Shown here: positions 53,801-61,457 of the stretch, in pieces | Layout of the letters: every line of letters starts with the position of its first letter | Position numbering within the stretch: position 1 is the first letter of the stretch | From: Rhizobiales bacterium 2SD | GTDB lineage: Bacteria; Pseudomonadota; Alphaproteobacteria; Rhizobiales; Beijerinckiaceae | Reading direction: 5' to 3' | Assembly: GCA_005502805.1 (NCBI GenBank) | Contig: SCMY01000003.1 | Coordinates: forward strand, 434,001-498,000 | Length of the DNA stretch: 64,000 bases | Translations under genes and position numbers: made by a program | The notes under the pieces: generated by a model | What the model was told of the DNA's origin: nothing | The model's input: the letters and a program-made list of their open reading frames with translations, nothing else | Databases searched by the model: none

Positions 53801-53814
53801 TTTTAGGTCTGAAA
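53801..53814. promoter_or_regulatory. Candidate MarR operator before the minus-strand aryl-CoA operon
   Basis: TTTTAGGTCTGAAA is an imperfect palindrome (5 of 7 positions pair), 31-44 nt upstream of the SDR start. It lies in a longer block (53799-53822, ending ATTTTGC) repeated at 53957-53981. This is an AT-rich patch in otherwise GC-rich DNA. Confidence 0.6.
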
Positions 53815-53958
53815 CATTTTGCAAGGGGCGAGGGGAGAGTTGCGTGCCGGCGCTTAATCGTACGAAATGCCAGAGTGTTATGCGGATTTATGTCGAACTG
53901 CGCTCGCATGGGCAGCAGCTCGGCGCCAACTTCAGATCGGAGGCTTGAGCCAAAATTA

Positions 53959-53972
53959 TTTTAGGTTTAAAA
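53959..53972. promoter_or_regulatory. Candidate MarR operator before the monooxygenase/reductase gene
   Basis: TTTTAGGTTTAAAA contains a 6-bp inverted repeat with its flank (ATTTTA-GGTT-TAAAAT, 53958-53973) and lies 27-40 nt upstream of the ATG at 53999. It shares TATTTTAGGTYTRAAA and a trailing ATTTTGC with the site at 53801. One regulator binding both would control the two divergent units together. Confidence 0.6.
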
Positions 53973-53998
53973 TGATTTTGCGAGCCAAGGAGGGTGTC

Positions 53999-56353
53999 AT
54001 GCGCATTGCGGTGGTGGGCGGCGGGCCGGCAGGCCTCTATTACGCGGCGCTGATGAAGCGGGACTGGCCCGAGCTCGACGTTACCGTTTTCGAGCGCAAC
54101 CGCCCCGACGACACCTTCGGCTTCGGCGTCGTCTTCTCCGACCAGACGCTTGACCTGTTCAAGGCGGCCGACCTGCCGAGCTACGAGGCGATCGTTCGCA
54201 GCTTCGCCTATTGGGACGATATCGAGATCCATTTCAAAGGCACTGTCCGCCGCGTGCCGGGCAACGGCTTCTGCGGCTGCTCGCGCCGCACGTTGCTGAT
54301 GCTGCTGCAGGAGCGGGCGCGCCAGGTCGGCGTCAAGCTGGTCTTCTCGCAGGAGATCGAGGATGTCGCGGCGCTGAAGCGCGACTACGATCTCGTGGTC
54401 GCCGCCGATGGCATCAACAGCCGCATCCGCGAGGGCGACCGCGAGCGCTTCGCCCCGCAGGTCGATCTCCGTCCGAACCGCTTCGTCTGGATGGGCTCGA
54501 CCCGGCCCTTCGACGCCTTTACCTTCTTCTTCAAGCAGACCGAGCATGGCGTCTTCATCGCCCATTGCTACCAGTACGAGCCGGGCCAATCGACCTGGGT
54601 GCTGGAGACGGACCCTGCGACCTTCGCCCGCGCCGGGTTGGAAGGCCTGGACGAGGCCGGCACAGCCGCCTTCCTGGAGCAGGTCTTCGCCGAGGAGTTG
54701 CAGGGCCACAGGCTGATCACCAACCGCTCGCTCTGGCGGCAATTCCCGATGATCCGCTGCCGCAACTGGGTGGTCGACAATGTCGTGCTGCTCGGCGACG
54801 CCAAGGCGACGGCGCATTTCTCGATCGGTTCCGGCACCAAGCTCGCCATGGAGGATGCGATCGCGCTGCATCGCGCCTTCCATCGCGCCGGGCTCGACGT
54901 CAAGGCGGCGCTGGCCGGCTTCGAGACCGGACGGCGCGAGGAGGTCGAGAAGACCCAGCATGCCGCTGACGTCTCGCTGGTCTGGTTCGAGCAGCTCGAG
55001 CGCTTCTGGGATTTCGAGCCGCTGCGCTTCGCCTTCGGCCTGATGACCCGCTCCAAGGCGATCACCTACGACAACCTCGCTCTGCGTGCGCCGGACTTCG
55101 TCGCGGCGATCGACAGGCTGGTCGCCGACGATCTCGGCGCCGATCAGGCGACGCGTCGCGACGGCACGCCGGTGCCGCCGGCCTTCCAGCCCTTCTCTTT
55201 GCGCGAGATGAAGGTGGCGAACCGCTTCGTCGTCTCGCCGATGTGCCAGTATTCGGCTGAGGATGGCCTGCCGGGCGACTGGCACCTGATGCACTACGGC
55301 GCTCGCGCCATCGGCGGGGCAGGGCTGGTCTTCACCGAGATGACCTGCGTCTCGGCCGATGCCCGTATCACCCCCGGCTGCACGGGCCTCTATAATGATG
55401 CGCAGGAAGCGGCCTGGAAGCGCATCGTCGACTTCGTCCACGCCAACTCGGCCGCGAAGATCTGCCTGCAGCTCGGCCATGCTGGCCGCAAGGGCGCGAG
55501 CAAGCTGATGTGGGACGGCATGGATCGGCCGCTCACCGAGGGCGCCTGGCCGATCGTCTCGGCCTCGCCCTTGCCCTACTATCCGGAGAGCCAAATTCCG
55601 CGCGAGATGACCCGCGCCGACATGGACCGGGTCAAGGCCGATTTCGTCGCGGCGGCGGAACGCGGCCTGCGCGCCGGATTCGACATGCTCGAACTGCACT
55701 GCGCCCATGGCTACCTGCTCGCGAGCTTCCTCTCGCCGCTGACCAACCAGCGCACGGACGAGTATGGCGGCTCGCTCGAAAACCGCCTGCGCTTCCCGCT
55801 CGAAGTCTTTGCCGCGCTTCGGCAGGCATGGCCGGCCGACAAGCCGATGTCGGTGCGCATCTCGGCGACGGACTGGCAGGAGGGCGGCATCAGCGCCGCG
55901 GATTCGGTCACGATCTCCGAGACCTTTGCGCAGGCAGGTTGCGACCTCGTCGACGTCTCGACCGGGCAGACCACGCCGCGGGCCCGCCCGCTCTATGGCC
56001 GCATGTTCCAGACCCCGTTCGCCGACCGCATCCGCAACGAGGCCGGCGTCGCGACCATGTGCGTCGGCGCCATCACCTCGGCCGACCAGGCCAACACCAT
56101 CGTCGCCGCCGGCCGCGCCGATCTCGTCGCGCTCGGCCGCCCGCATCTCGCCGATCCGTCCTTCGTGCTCAGGGCCGCGGCCTGGTACGGCGCCGACGTC
56201 GCCCAGCCGGTGCAGTACCAGCCCGGCAAGGACCAGCTCATGCGCAACACGCCGCGCGAGCGGGAAGAGCTCCAGGATCTGAAGCTCAAGGCCAAGCCGA
56301 GCCGCCATGGCGGCGCGCCGACGGCTCCGGTTGCGCGGGCGGCGGAAAAGTAA
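53999..56353 (+). CDS. Bifunctional 2-aminobenzoyl-CoA monooxygenase/reductase (salicylyl-CoA 5-hydroxylase type)
   Basis: 784-aa fusion. The N-terminal flavin monooxygenase (about residues 1-385) has [18 protein letters not shown] and [20 protein letters not shown]. The C-terminal Old Yellow Enzyme-like reductase (about 395-760) has [46 protein letters not shown] and [12 protein letters not shown]. In Azoarcus evansii this architecture hydroxylates 2-aminobenzoyl-CoA and then reduces the ring to a non-aromatic oxocyclohexene; related proteins are annotated salicylyl-CoA 5-hydroxylase. ATG at 53999 with AAGGAGGG upstream. It is divergent from the ligase operon. Confidence 0.92.
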   Translation: MRIAVVGGGPAGLYYAALMKRDWPELDVTVFERNRPDDTFGFGVVFSDQTLDLFKAADLPSYEAIVRSFAYWDDIEIHFKGTVRRVPGNGFCGCSRRTLLMLLQERARQVGVKLVFSQEIEDVAALKRDYDLVVAADGINSRIREGDRERFAPQVDLRPNRFVWMGSTRPFDAFTFFFKQTEHGVFIAHCYQYEPGQSTWVLETDPATFARAGLEGLDEAGTAAFLEQVFAEELQGHRLITNRSLWRQFPMIRCRNWVVDNVVLLGDAKATAHFSIGSGTKLAMEDAIALHRAFHRAGLDVKAALAGFETGRREEVEKTQHAADVSLVWFEQLERFWDFEPLRFAFGLMTRSKAITYDNLALRAPDFVAAIDRLVADDLGADQATRRDGTPVPPAFQPFSLREMKVANRFVVSPMCQYSAEDGLPGDWHLMHYGARAIGGAGLVFTEMTCVSADARITPGCTGLYNDAQEAAWKRIVDFVHANSAAKICLQLGHAGRKGASKLMWDGMDRPLTEGAWPIVSASPLPYYPESQIPREMTRADMDRVKADFVAAAERGLRAGFDMLELHCAHGYLLASFLSPLTNQRTDEYGGSLENRLRFPLEVFAALRQAWPADKPMSVRISATDWQEGGISAADSVTISETFAQAGCDLVDVSTGQTTPRARPLYGRMFQTPFADRIRNEAGVATMCVGAITSADQANTIVAAGRADLVALGRPHLADPSFVLRAAAWYGADVAQPVQYQPGKDQLMRNTPREREELQDLKLKAKPSRHGGAPTAPVARAAEK

Positions 56354-56360
56354 CCAAACA

Positions 56361-56404
56361 TCATTCCGGCCGGAGCTGCGCCGCTAGCGGCTTGTCCGGA
56401 ATGA
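56361..56404. repeat. REP-like palindromic element after the monooxygenase gene
   Basis: TCATTCCGG (56361-56369) and CCGGAATGA (56396-56404) are perfect 9-bp arms. The loop contains a perfect 12-bp palindrome GCCGCTAGCGGC (56380-56391). From memory, intergenic palindromes bounded by TCATTCCGG / CCGGAATGA are abundant in Bradyrhizobium and other Hyphomicrobiales genomes. It begins 7 bp after a stop codon and may also end transcription. Confidence 0.65.
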
Positions 56405-56420
56405 CAGTCGAGGGAGAAAT

Positions 56421-56436
56421 ATTGCAATTGTGCAAT
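56421..56436. promoter_or_regulatory. Operator-like palindrome before the VOC dioxygenase gene
   Basis: ATTGCA-ATTG-TGCAAT is a perfect 6-bp inverted repeat in an AT-rich patch (56416-56440), about 100 bp before the dioxygenase ATG. It could bind a MarR- or LysR-type regulator. No adjacent regulator gene exists. Confidence 0.45.
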
Positions 56437-56537
56437 TTATGATTGGACGAGCGCCGTCTTTATGGCGTTCACGCAACGATTATCTTGGTGGCAACGCAAG
56501 CGCCTCGCGAGGTGAGGCGCAACCAAGGGGTCCAATC

Positions 56538-57488
56538 ATGCAGCTCACCGGCATCCACCACGTCACCGCCATCACCGCCCAGGCAGCCCAGAACCGGCGC
56601 TTCTATGTCGAGACGCTCGGCCTGCGCCTGGTCAAGAAGACGGTGAACCAGGACGACACCTCCGCCTACCACCTGTTCTACGCCGACGGCGCCGGCTCAC
56701 CCGGAACCGACCTGACCTTTTTCGACTGGCCGACTGCTCCGGCCAGGCGCGGCACCCATTCGATCACCCGCACCTCGCTCAGGGTCGCAAGCGAAGCCTC
56801 GCTCGACTTCTGGCGCGAGCGTCTGACGGCCGCTGGCGTCGCGGTCTCCGACACGCGCCTGCTCAACGGCCGCGCTGCGCTTGATTTCGAGGACCCGGAG
56901 GGTCAGCGCCTGACGCTTGTCGTCGATGGCGGCACGATTCCCTTCGTCGCCTGGGAGAAGAGCCCGGTTCCGGCCGAGCATCAGATCCGCGGCCTCGGGC
57001 CGGTGACGATCTCGGTTCCGCAGATCGAGCGGACCGAGCTGGTCCTGACCAAGCTGCTCGGGCTGGAGCGGATCGCCGACTATCGCGATGCGGCCCACGC
57101 CGGCGGAGACATCCACGTCTTCCGGGTCGGCGAGGGCGGTCCGGCCGCCGAGCTCAATGTCGCGGTCGAGCCCGGTCTTGCTCCGGCGCGCGAAGGCGCT
57201 GGCGGTGTCCACCACCTGGCTCTGCGCACGCCGAGCTTCGGCGAGTACGACGCCTGGGCCGAGCGGCTGCGCGCTTCCGGCTATCCCAATAGCGGGCCGG
57301 TCGATCGCTTCTATTTCCGCTCGCTCTATCTGCGCGAGCCGAACGGGGTGCTGATCGAGATCGCCAGCGACGGGCCGGGCTTCGCCACCGACGAGCCTTT
57401 CGAGACGATGGGCGAGGGGCTGTCGCTGCCGCCTTTCCTGGAGTCGAAGCGGGCGGCGATCGAGGCTGGGCTGAAGCCTCTGGCCTGA
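56538..57488 (+). CDS. Ring-cleaving dioxygenase, VOC (glyoxalase) family, MhqO-like
   Basis: 316 aa with two VOC modules (about residues 1-140 and 150-290). The first begins LTGIHHVTAITAQAAQNRRFYVETLGLRLV with the metal histidine HH. The second has GGVHHLALRTPSF with a second histidine, and LREPNGVLIEIASDGPGF holds the glutamate ligand. This is the pattern of extradiol-type, MhqO-like proteins that act on hydroquinones or catechols. The ATG at 56538 begins the canonical domain. It follows the aryl-CoA monooxygenase on the same strand after 184 bp; a pathway link is possible but not shown. Confidence 0.85.
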   Translation: MQLTGIHHVTAITAQAAQNRRFYVETLGLRLVKKTVNQDDTSAYHLFYADGAGSPGTDLTFFDWPTAPARRGTHSITRTSLRVASEASLDFWRERLTAAGVAVSDTRLLNGRAALDFEDPEGQRLTLVVDGGTIPFVAWEKSPVPAEHQIRGLGPVTISVPQIERTELVLTKLLGLERIADYRDAAHAGGDIHVFRVGEGGPAAELNVAVEPGLAPAREGAGGVHHLALRTPSFGEYDAWAERLRASGYPNSGPVDRFYFRSLYLREPNGVLIEIASDGPGFATDEPFETMGEGLSLPPFLESKRAAIEAGLKPLA

Positions 57489-57509
57489 CGAGATCCGGCC
57501 TATGAAAAC

Positions 57510-57536
57510 GCGCTGCGGCCATCCCGGCCGCAGCGC
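57510..57536. terminator. Strong 11-bp stem-loop after the dioxygenase gene
   Basis: GCGCTGCGGCC (57510-57520) and GGCCGCAGCGC (57526-57536) pair perfectly around ATCCC. On the plus strand AAAC follows; on the minus strand GTTTTC follows, so the T-run suits minus-strand termination better. It lies 21 bp after the stop codon and probably marks the transcript end. Confidence 0.6.
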
Positions 57537-57733
57537 AAACGACTTCGCCTAAATTTGTTTTGATTCATCGGGAATTAACCAAGCAGGGGCTGAATGGGCC
57601 TTGTGAGGTTGGGGCCTCCCGAGACTGACGAACAGGCCGCTGCGGTCTGCCCAGCATGCGATCGAGCTGGCTGGCGACGAGTAGGGCGCTGCGCCTGAGC
57701 GGGGTGCATCCAAGGTGTCCCGAGGCGTTGCGT

Positions 57734-58867
57734 ATGCGTAGCTCGAACCAGTTCGCCGGTTATTCCTATAGCCTGAAGCGCCGGCGCGGCAGCCCGTTCG
57801 CGCGTCTTGGCGTTCTTGTGGCTGTTGCCGCCAGCGCGATGGCTGGTGTGTCGGTTTGGTCAAACAGGCAGGCCGAGCAGGCGGCGGCCACGCCATCGCC
57901 GGCCCAGAGGCACGCACTGGCGCATCCAGCCTCAGCCCACAGCGCGACGCCAGTGCTCCGCCCTGGCTATGTCGTTGGCTATGTCGCGCAGTCCTTCGCC
58001 GACAGCGCGCCGCTCTCCGGTCGGTTCCAGTCCGCGATGCCGACACAGGTTGCGAGGGTGGTCGATCCCGAGACCACCGGCTCGATCACTCCGTCCGAGC
58101 CAACCGGTTCGAGCCTCGCGACGACCACGGTCGCCGTCCAACCCGCCACGACCGAGCCACCACGGATCGCCCTGATCGCGCCGCGCCCTGTCCCGCGCCC
58201 GTCCGACCTCAAGCTGCCGACGCCGCCCGAGCCGCGCGTCGCGGCTCGCGCGACCACGCGCCAGGGCAAGGACGTCGTCGCCAAGGCCGAACCTGCGCCC
58301 GACAACCGCAACTTCTTCGAGAAGCTCTTCGGCGTGAACGCGAATGCGCCGCAGTCTTCCGGCGAGCGCCTCGCCTATGCCGCGCCGCAGGACGATATCA
58401 CCCAACGCAGCGGCCGCGGCAGTGGCCTGACCGTCGCCCCGGCGCCGATGCCCGTGCCGATGTCGTCGGCGACGCCCGCCGCCAGCGGCAAGACCGCAGT
58501 CTACGACATCAGTGCCCGCGTGGTTTACCTGCCCAATGGCGAGCGGCTGGAGGCCAATTCCGGCTTCGGCGAGATGATGAACGATCTTCGCTACGTCCAT
58601 GTCCGCATGAAGGGGCCGACACCGCCGCATGTCTACAATCTGACCGAGCGCGAGGCGCTGTTCCACGGCGTGCGCGCGATCCGCATGCATCCGGTCGGCG
58701 GCAGCGGCAAGATTTTCGGACGCGCCGGCCTGCTGGTGCACAACTACCTGCTCGGCCCGCGCGGCGATTCGAATGGCTGCGTCTCGGTCAAGGACTATGA
58801 CCGCTTCCTGCAGTCCTTCCTGCGCGGCGAGATCAAGCAACTGGTCGTCGTGGGCGGGCGGGGCTGA
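57734..58867 (+). CDS. Membrane-anchored DUF2778 (Tlde1/L,D-transpeptidase-like) protein
   Basis: 377 aa. A basic N-terminus is followed by one membrane segment (about residues 24-44: LGVLVAVAASAMAGVSVW). A long Pro/Ala/Thr-rich periplasmic region (about 50-240) precedes a C-terminal DUF2778 domain (about 255-375). The catalytic pattern is AGLLVHNYLLG with a histidine and DSNGCVSVKDYDRF with a cysteine, as in L,D-transpeptidase-like folds. The same domain defines Tlde1, a T6SS antibacterial effector of Salmonella; the N-terminal anchor here rather suggests a cell-wall enzyme acting on its own murein. ATG at 57734 chosen; the earlier frame is not protein-like. Confidence 0.83.
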   Translation: MRSSNQFAGYSYSLKRRRGSPFARLGVLVAVAASAMAGVSVWSNRQAEQAAATPSPAQRHALAHPASAHSATPVLRPGYVVGYVAQSFADSAPLSGRFQSAMPTQVARVVDPETTGSITPSEPTGSSLATTTVAVQPATTEPPRIALIAPRPVPRPSDLKLPTPPEPRVAARATTRQGKDVVAKAEPAPDNRNFFEKLFGVNANAPQSSGERLAYAAPQDDITQRSGRGSGLTVAPAPMPVPMSSATPAASGKTAVYDISARVVYLPNGERLEANSGFGEMMNDLRYVHVRMKGPTPPHVYNLTEREALFHGVRAIRMHPVGGSGKIFGRAGLLVHNYLLGPRGDSNGCVSVKDYDRFLQSFLRGEIKQLVVVGGRG

Positions 58868-58916
58868 ACGCCCTGCCGGCCTTGCGCCGATGGAGCGCGG
58901 CTGCTCTGATCGGCGG

Positions 58917-59192
58917 ATGACGAGACCGGCCCATCTTGCGACATACCTGCTGGCGTTTGCCGCGCTAGCGCTGCCCCTGGCGGTGGCCGCTCCGGCCGCC
59001 GCCGAAGTCCGTTTCGGCAACAATGTCCGCATCGGCGGACACGATGCCTCGAACCAGCGCTTCGACCGCAGAAACCGCGGCGTCTACCACATCTACGAAG
59101 GTCGGCCGCGCAATCCCGGCTGCAGCTGGCGCTCGGATGGCAGGGGCGGGCGGGTCAAGGTCTGCCACCTGCAGCGCATCAGGCGGCGCTGA
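58917..59192 (+). CDS. Small secreted cysteine-containing protein
   Basis: 91 aa. The signal peptide (LATYLLAFAALALPLAVAAPAAA) ends at about residue 29. The mature part is short, basic and Arg/Asn-rich: EVRFGNNVRIGGHDASNQRF, then YHIYEGRPRNPGCSWR and VKVCHLQRIRRR. The two cysteines may form a disulfide. I do not recognise a family. It is 49 bp after the DUF2778 gene and is followed by a strong terminator. Confidence 0.7.
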   Translation: MTRPAHLATYLLAFAALALPLAVAAPAAAEVRFGNNVRIGGHDASNQRFDRRNRGVYHIYEGRPRNPGCSWRSDGRGGRVKVCHLQRIRRR

Positions 59193-59197
59193 CGAAC

Positions 59198-59231
59198 AAA
59201 AAAGGGGCCAGCGTGCAGCTGGCCCCTTTTT
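59198..59231. terminator. Bidirectional Rho-independent terminator
   Basis: GGGGCCAGC (59204-59212) and GCTGGCCCC (59218-59226) form a perfect 9-bp stem with a GTGCA loop, flanked by A6 (59198-59203) on the left and T5 (59227-59231) on the right. It works in both directions, ending the small secreted-protein transcript and that of the convergent chemoreceptor. Confidence 0.92.
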
Positions 59232-59286
59232 CAATTCGGTTGACGGACAGGGCCGAGAAATGATCGCCGGCCACGGTCGATCAATC

Positions 59287-61374
59287 CTAGAACTCCTCCC
59301 ACCCTGCATCGCCGCCGCGGGCGTTCGCGACCTTGCGGACGGAGGCCGGAACGTGAGTGGGGGCAGCGCGTTCGCGACGCGGTGCTGGCTTGTGCTGGGC
59401 AAAGGCGACCTCCGCGAGCTGCTGCAGCCGCCCGGGCCCTGACGCGTTGGTCGATTCGAACGCAGCCAATTGTTGCGAGGCGCCCCTGGCGCTCTCGCCG
59501 GTCCGGAAACCGGCGACGAGGGCATTGAGCTCGCCGATCTTGCTCGACAGCGCACCGGCAGACGCGGCGCTCTGCTCGGCGAGCGCGGCGTTCGCCTGGG
59601 TCATCTCATCCATATGGGCGACGGTCTGGCTCATCTCCTCGATGCCGTTGGCCTGCTCGCTCGAGGCCGCGGCGACCTCCGAAACGGTCGCCTGGACGCT
59701 TTGCGATGCCGAGACGATGCGGGTCAGGGCATCGCCGGCCTGGCGGACCAGCTTCACGCCCGCTTCGACCTCGATGTTCGAGGATGAGATCAGGCTGGTG
59801 ATGTCCTTGGCAGCCTCGCCTGAGCGTTGCGCCAGCGAGCGGACCTCCGAAGCGACGACCGCAAAGCCCTTGCCGGCATCGCCGGCCCGCGCGGCTTCCA
59901 CCGCCGCATTGAGGGCCAGCAGATTGGTCTGGAAGGCGATGTCGTCGATCACGCGGGTAATGTCCGAGATCTTCTTCGAGGCCTGCTCGATACGTTCCAT
60001 TGCCGAGACGGCATCGGTGACGATGTTGCCGCCGGCCTGGGCTACCTGCATCGCTTCGCCAGCCTGGCGCACCGCCTGCTGGGCGGCCTGGGCCGCGGCC
60101 TTCACCGAAGCGGCGAGCTCCTCGGTGGTTGCGGCGCTCTCTTCCAGCGACGAGGCCTGTTCCTCGGTGCGCTTGGAGAGATCGTCCGCGCCCATGTTGA
60201 TCTCGCGCGCCGAAAGCCCGACATCCGCCGACATGGTCTGGATCGTGCCGACGGTCGCCGAGAGGCGCGCCATTGTTTCGTTGATCGCATCCTTCAATTC
60301 GGCAAAGCGGCCGCGATAGGCGGTCGGAACCTGGTTGGTCAGGTCGCCCGCAGCGAGCGCCTGCAGCACCGCGACGAATTCCGTGGTGGCGTTGTCGACC
60401 ACCGCATTGATCTCGTTGATCCCGGCGACCAGCTGCTGCATCTGCTCGTCGCCATGATCGATCTGGAGCCGGGCCGAGAAGTCGCCGGCTGCGGCCGCGG
60501 CGACGACCTCGCCGACATCCGACACCACCGAGGCCATCGCATCGGCCGAGCGGATCCGGGCGGCGGAGGCGGCGCGCTCCTGTTCCTGCAGCAGCGCGAC
60601 CTGTTCGGTGCTCTGGCGCAGCACGGAAACAGCTCGAGCCATTTCGCCGATCTCGTCGCGGCGCTTGGTGTGAGGAACCTCGATCTGTGTCTCGCCCGCG
60701 GTCAGGCGGCTCATCGTGCCGCCGAGATCGACGAGGGGACGGATGATCGAGCGCCGCGAGAAGACCAGCGCGCCGAAGATCGCGCCACCGAGCACCACGA
60801 GCAATGCGACGGGCAGCCAGGTCCGCACCGTCTCCGAGAAGGCGCTCGAGGCCGCATCGACTTCGTTGGCGAGGGTTTCGTTGAAGCTGCTCAGCGACGT
60901 CAGCTCTTCCTGCAGCGTCGCGCGGTTCTTCTTGCTGGCGTCGCTGTTGCCCCAGGCCTCCGCCGCGCGGGCCGATATCTCGCGGACCATGCGCGTCGTC
61001 TCCAGCCGGATGGCGACGAATTCGGTGATCAGCGCGCTGATCTTCTCCATGCGCTCGCGCTCGGCTGGCGGAATGAGCCTGGCGAGATCCTTGCGGCGCT
61101 CCTCGACCCTGGCCAGGCCGCCCTCGACCGTCGTCGCGGCGATCCCGGCGAAATGCGGGTTGCGGGCGGTGTAGACGAGGTAGGAATCGGCGACGACGAG
61201 ATTGACCGCGGCATTGAGCCGTTCGGCGGCAAGGGCGATATGGTTCTGCTGCGACGAACGATCGTTCATCGTATCGATGCGAGTCATCGCCAGCAGGGCG
61301 CAACCGAGTGCAACCAAGGCGCCGGCCGCGACAATCGCGATCAGCCCCAGAATCTGGGTCCTGATGGATTTCAT
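59287..61374 (-). CDS. Methyl-accepting chemotaxis protein with C-terminal WEEF tether
   Basis: 695 aa. TM1 is at about residues 7-29, then a short helical periplasmic sensor (about 30-185; the four-helix-bundle type), TM2 at about 188-208, and HAMP ([19 protein letters not shown]). A second HAMP-like region spans about 300-355. The signalling domain has the tip [20 protein letters not shown]. The last residues are GDAGWEEF, which fit the W-x-x-F pentapeptide that docks CheR/CheB. GAGGGGA precedes the ATG. It is downstream of topA on the same strand with 83 bp between. Confidence 0.93.
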   Translation of the reverse strand: MKSIRTQILGLIAIVAAGALVALGCALLAMTRIDTMNDRSSQQNHIALAAERLNAAVNLVVADSYLVYTARNPHFAGIAATTVEGGLARVEERRKDLARLIPPAERERMEKISALITEFVAIRLETTRMVREISARAAEAWGNSDASKKNRATLQEELTSLSSFNETLANEVDAASSAFSETVRTWLPVALLVVLGGAIFGALVFSRRSIIRPLVDLGGTMSRLTAGETQIEVPHTKRRDEIGEMARAVSVLRQSTEQVALLQEQERAASAARIRSADAMASVVSDVGEVVAAAAAGDFSARLQIDHGDEQMQQLVAGINEINAVVDNATTEFVAVLQALAAGDLTNQVPTAYRGRFAELKDAINETMARLSATVGTIQTMSADVGLSAREINMGADDLSKRTEEQASSLEESAATTEELAASVKAAAQAAQQAVRQAGEAMQVAQAGGNIVTDAVSAMERIEQASKKISDITRVIDDIAFQTNLLALNAAVEAARAGDAGKGFAVVASEVRSLAQRSGEAAKDITSLISSSNIEVEAGVKLVRQAGDALTRIVSASQSVQATVSEVAAASSEQANGIEEMSQTVAHMDEMTQANAALAEQSAASAGALSSKIGELNALVAGFRTGESARGASQQLAAFESTNASGPGRLQQLAEVAFAQHKPAPRRERAAPTHVPASVRKVANARGGDAGWEEF

Positions 61375-61457
61375 TATGTCCCCTCGCAGGCCGCTATTTT
61401 TGTGCGGCGCTGCAGGGTACGCGGCGGCCTTGAATCCGGAGTTAACCGTGACTGACT

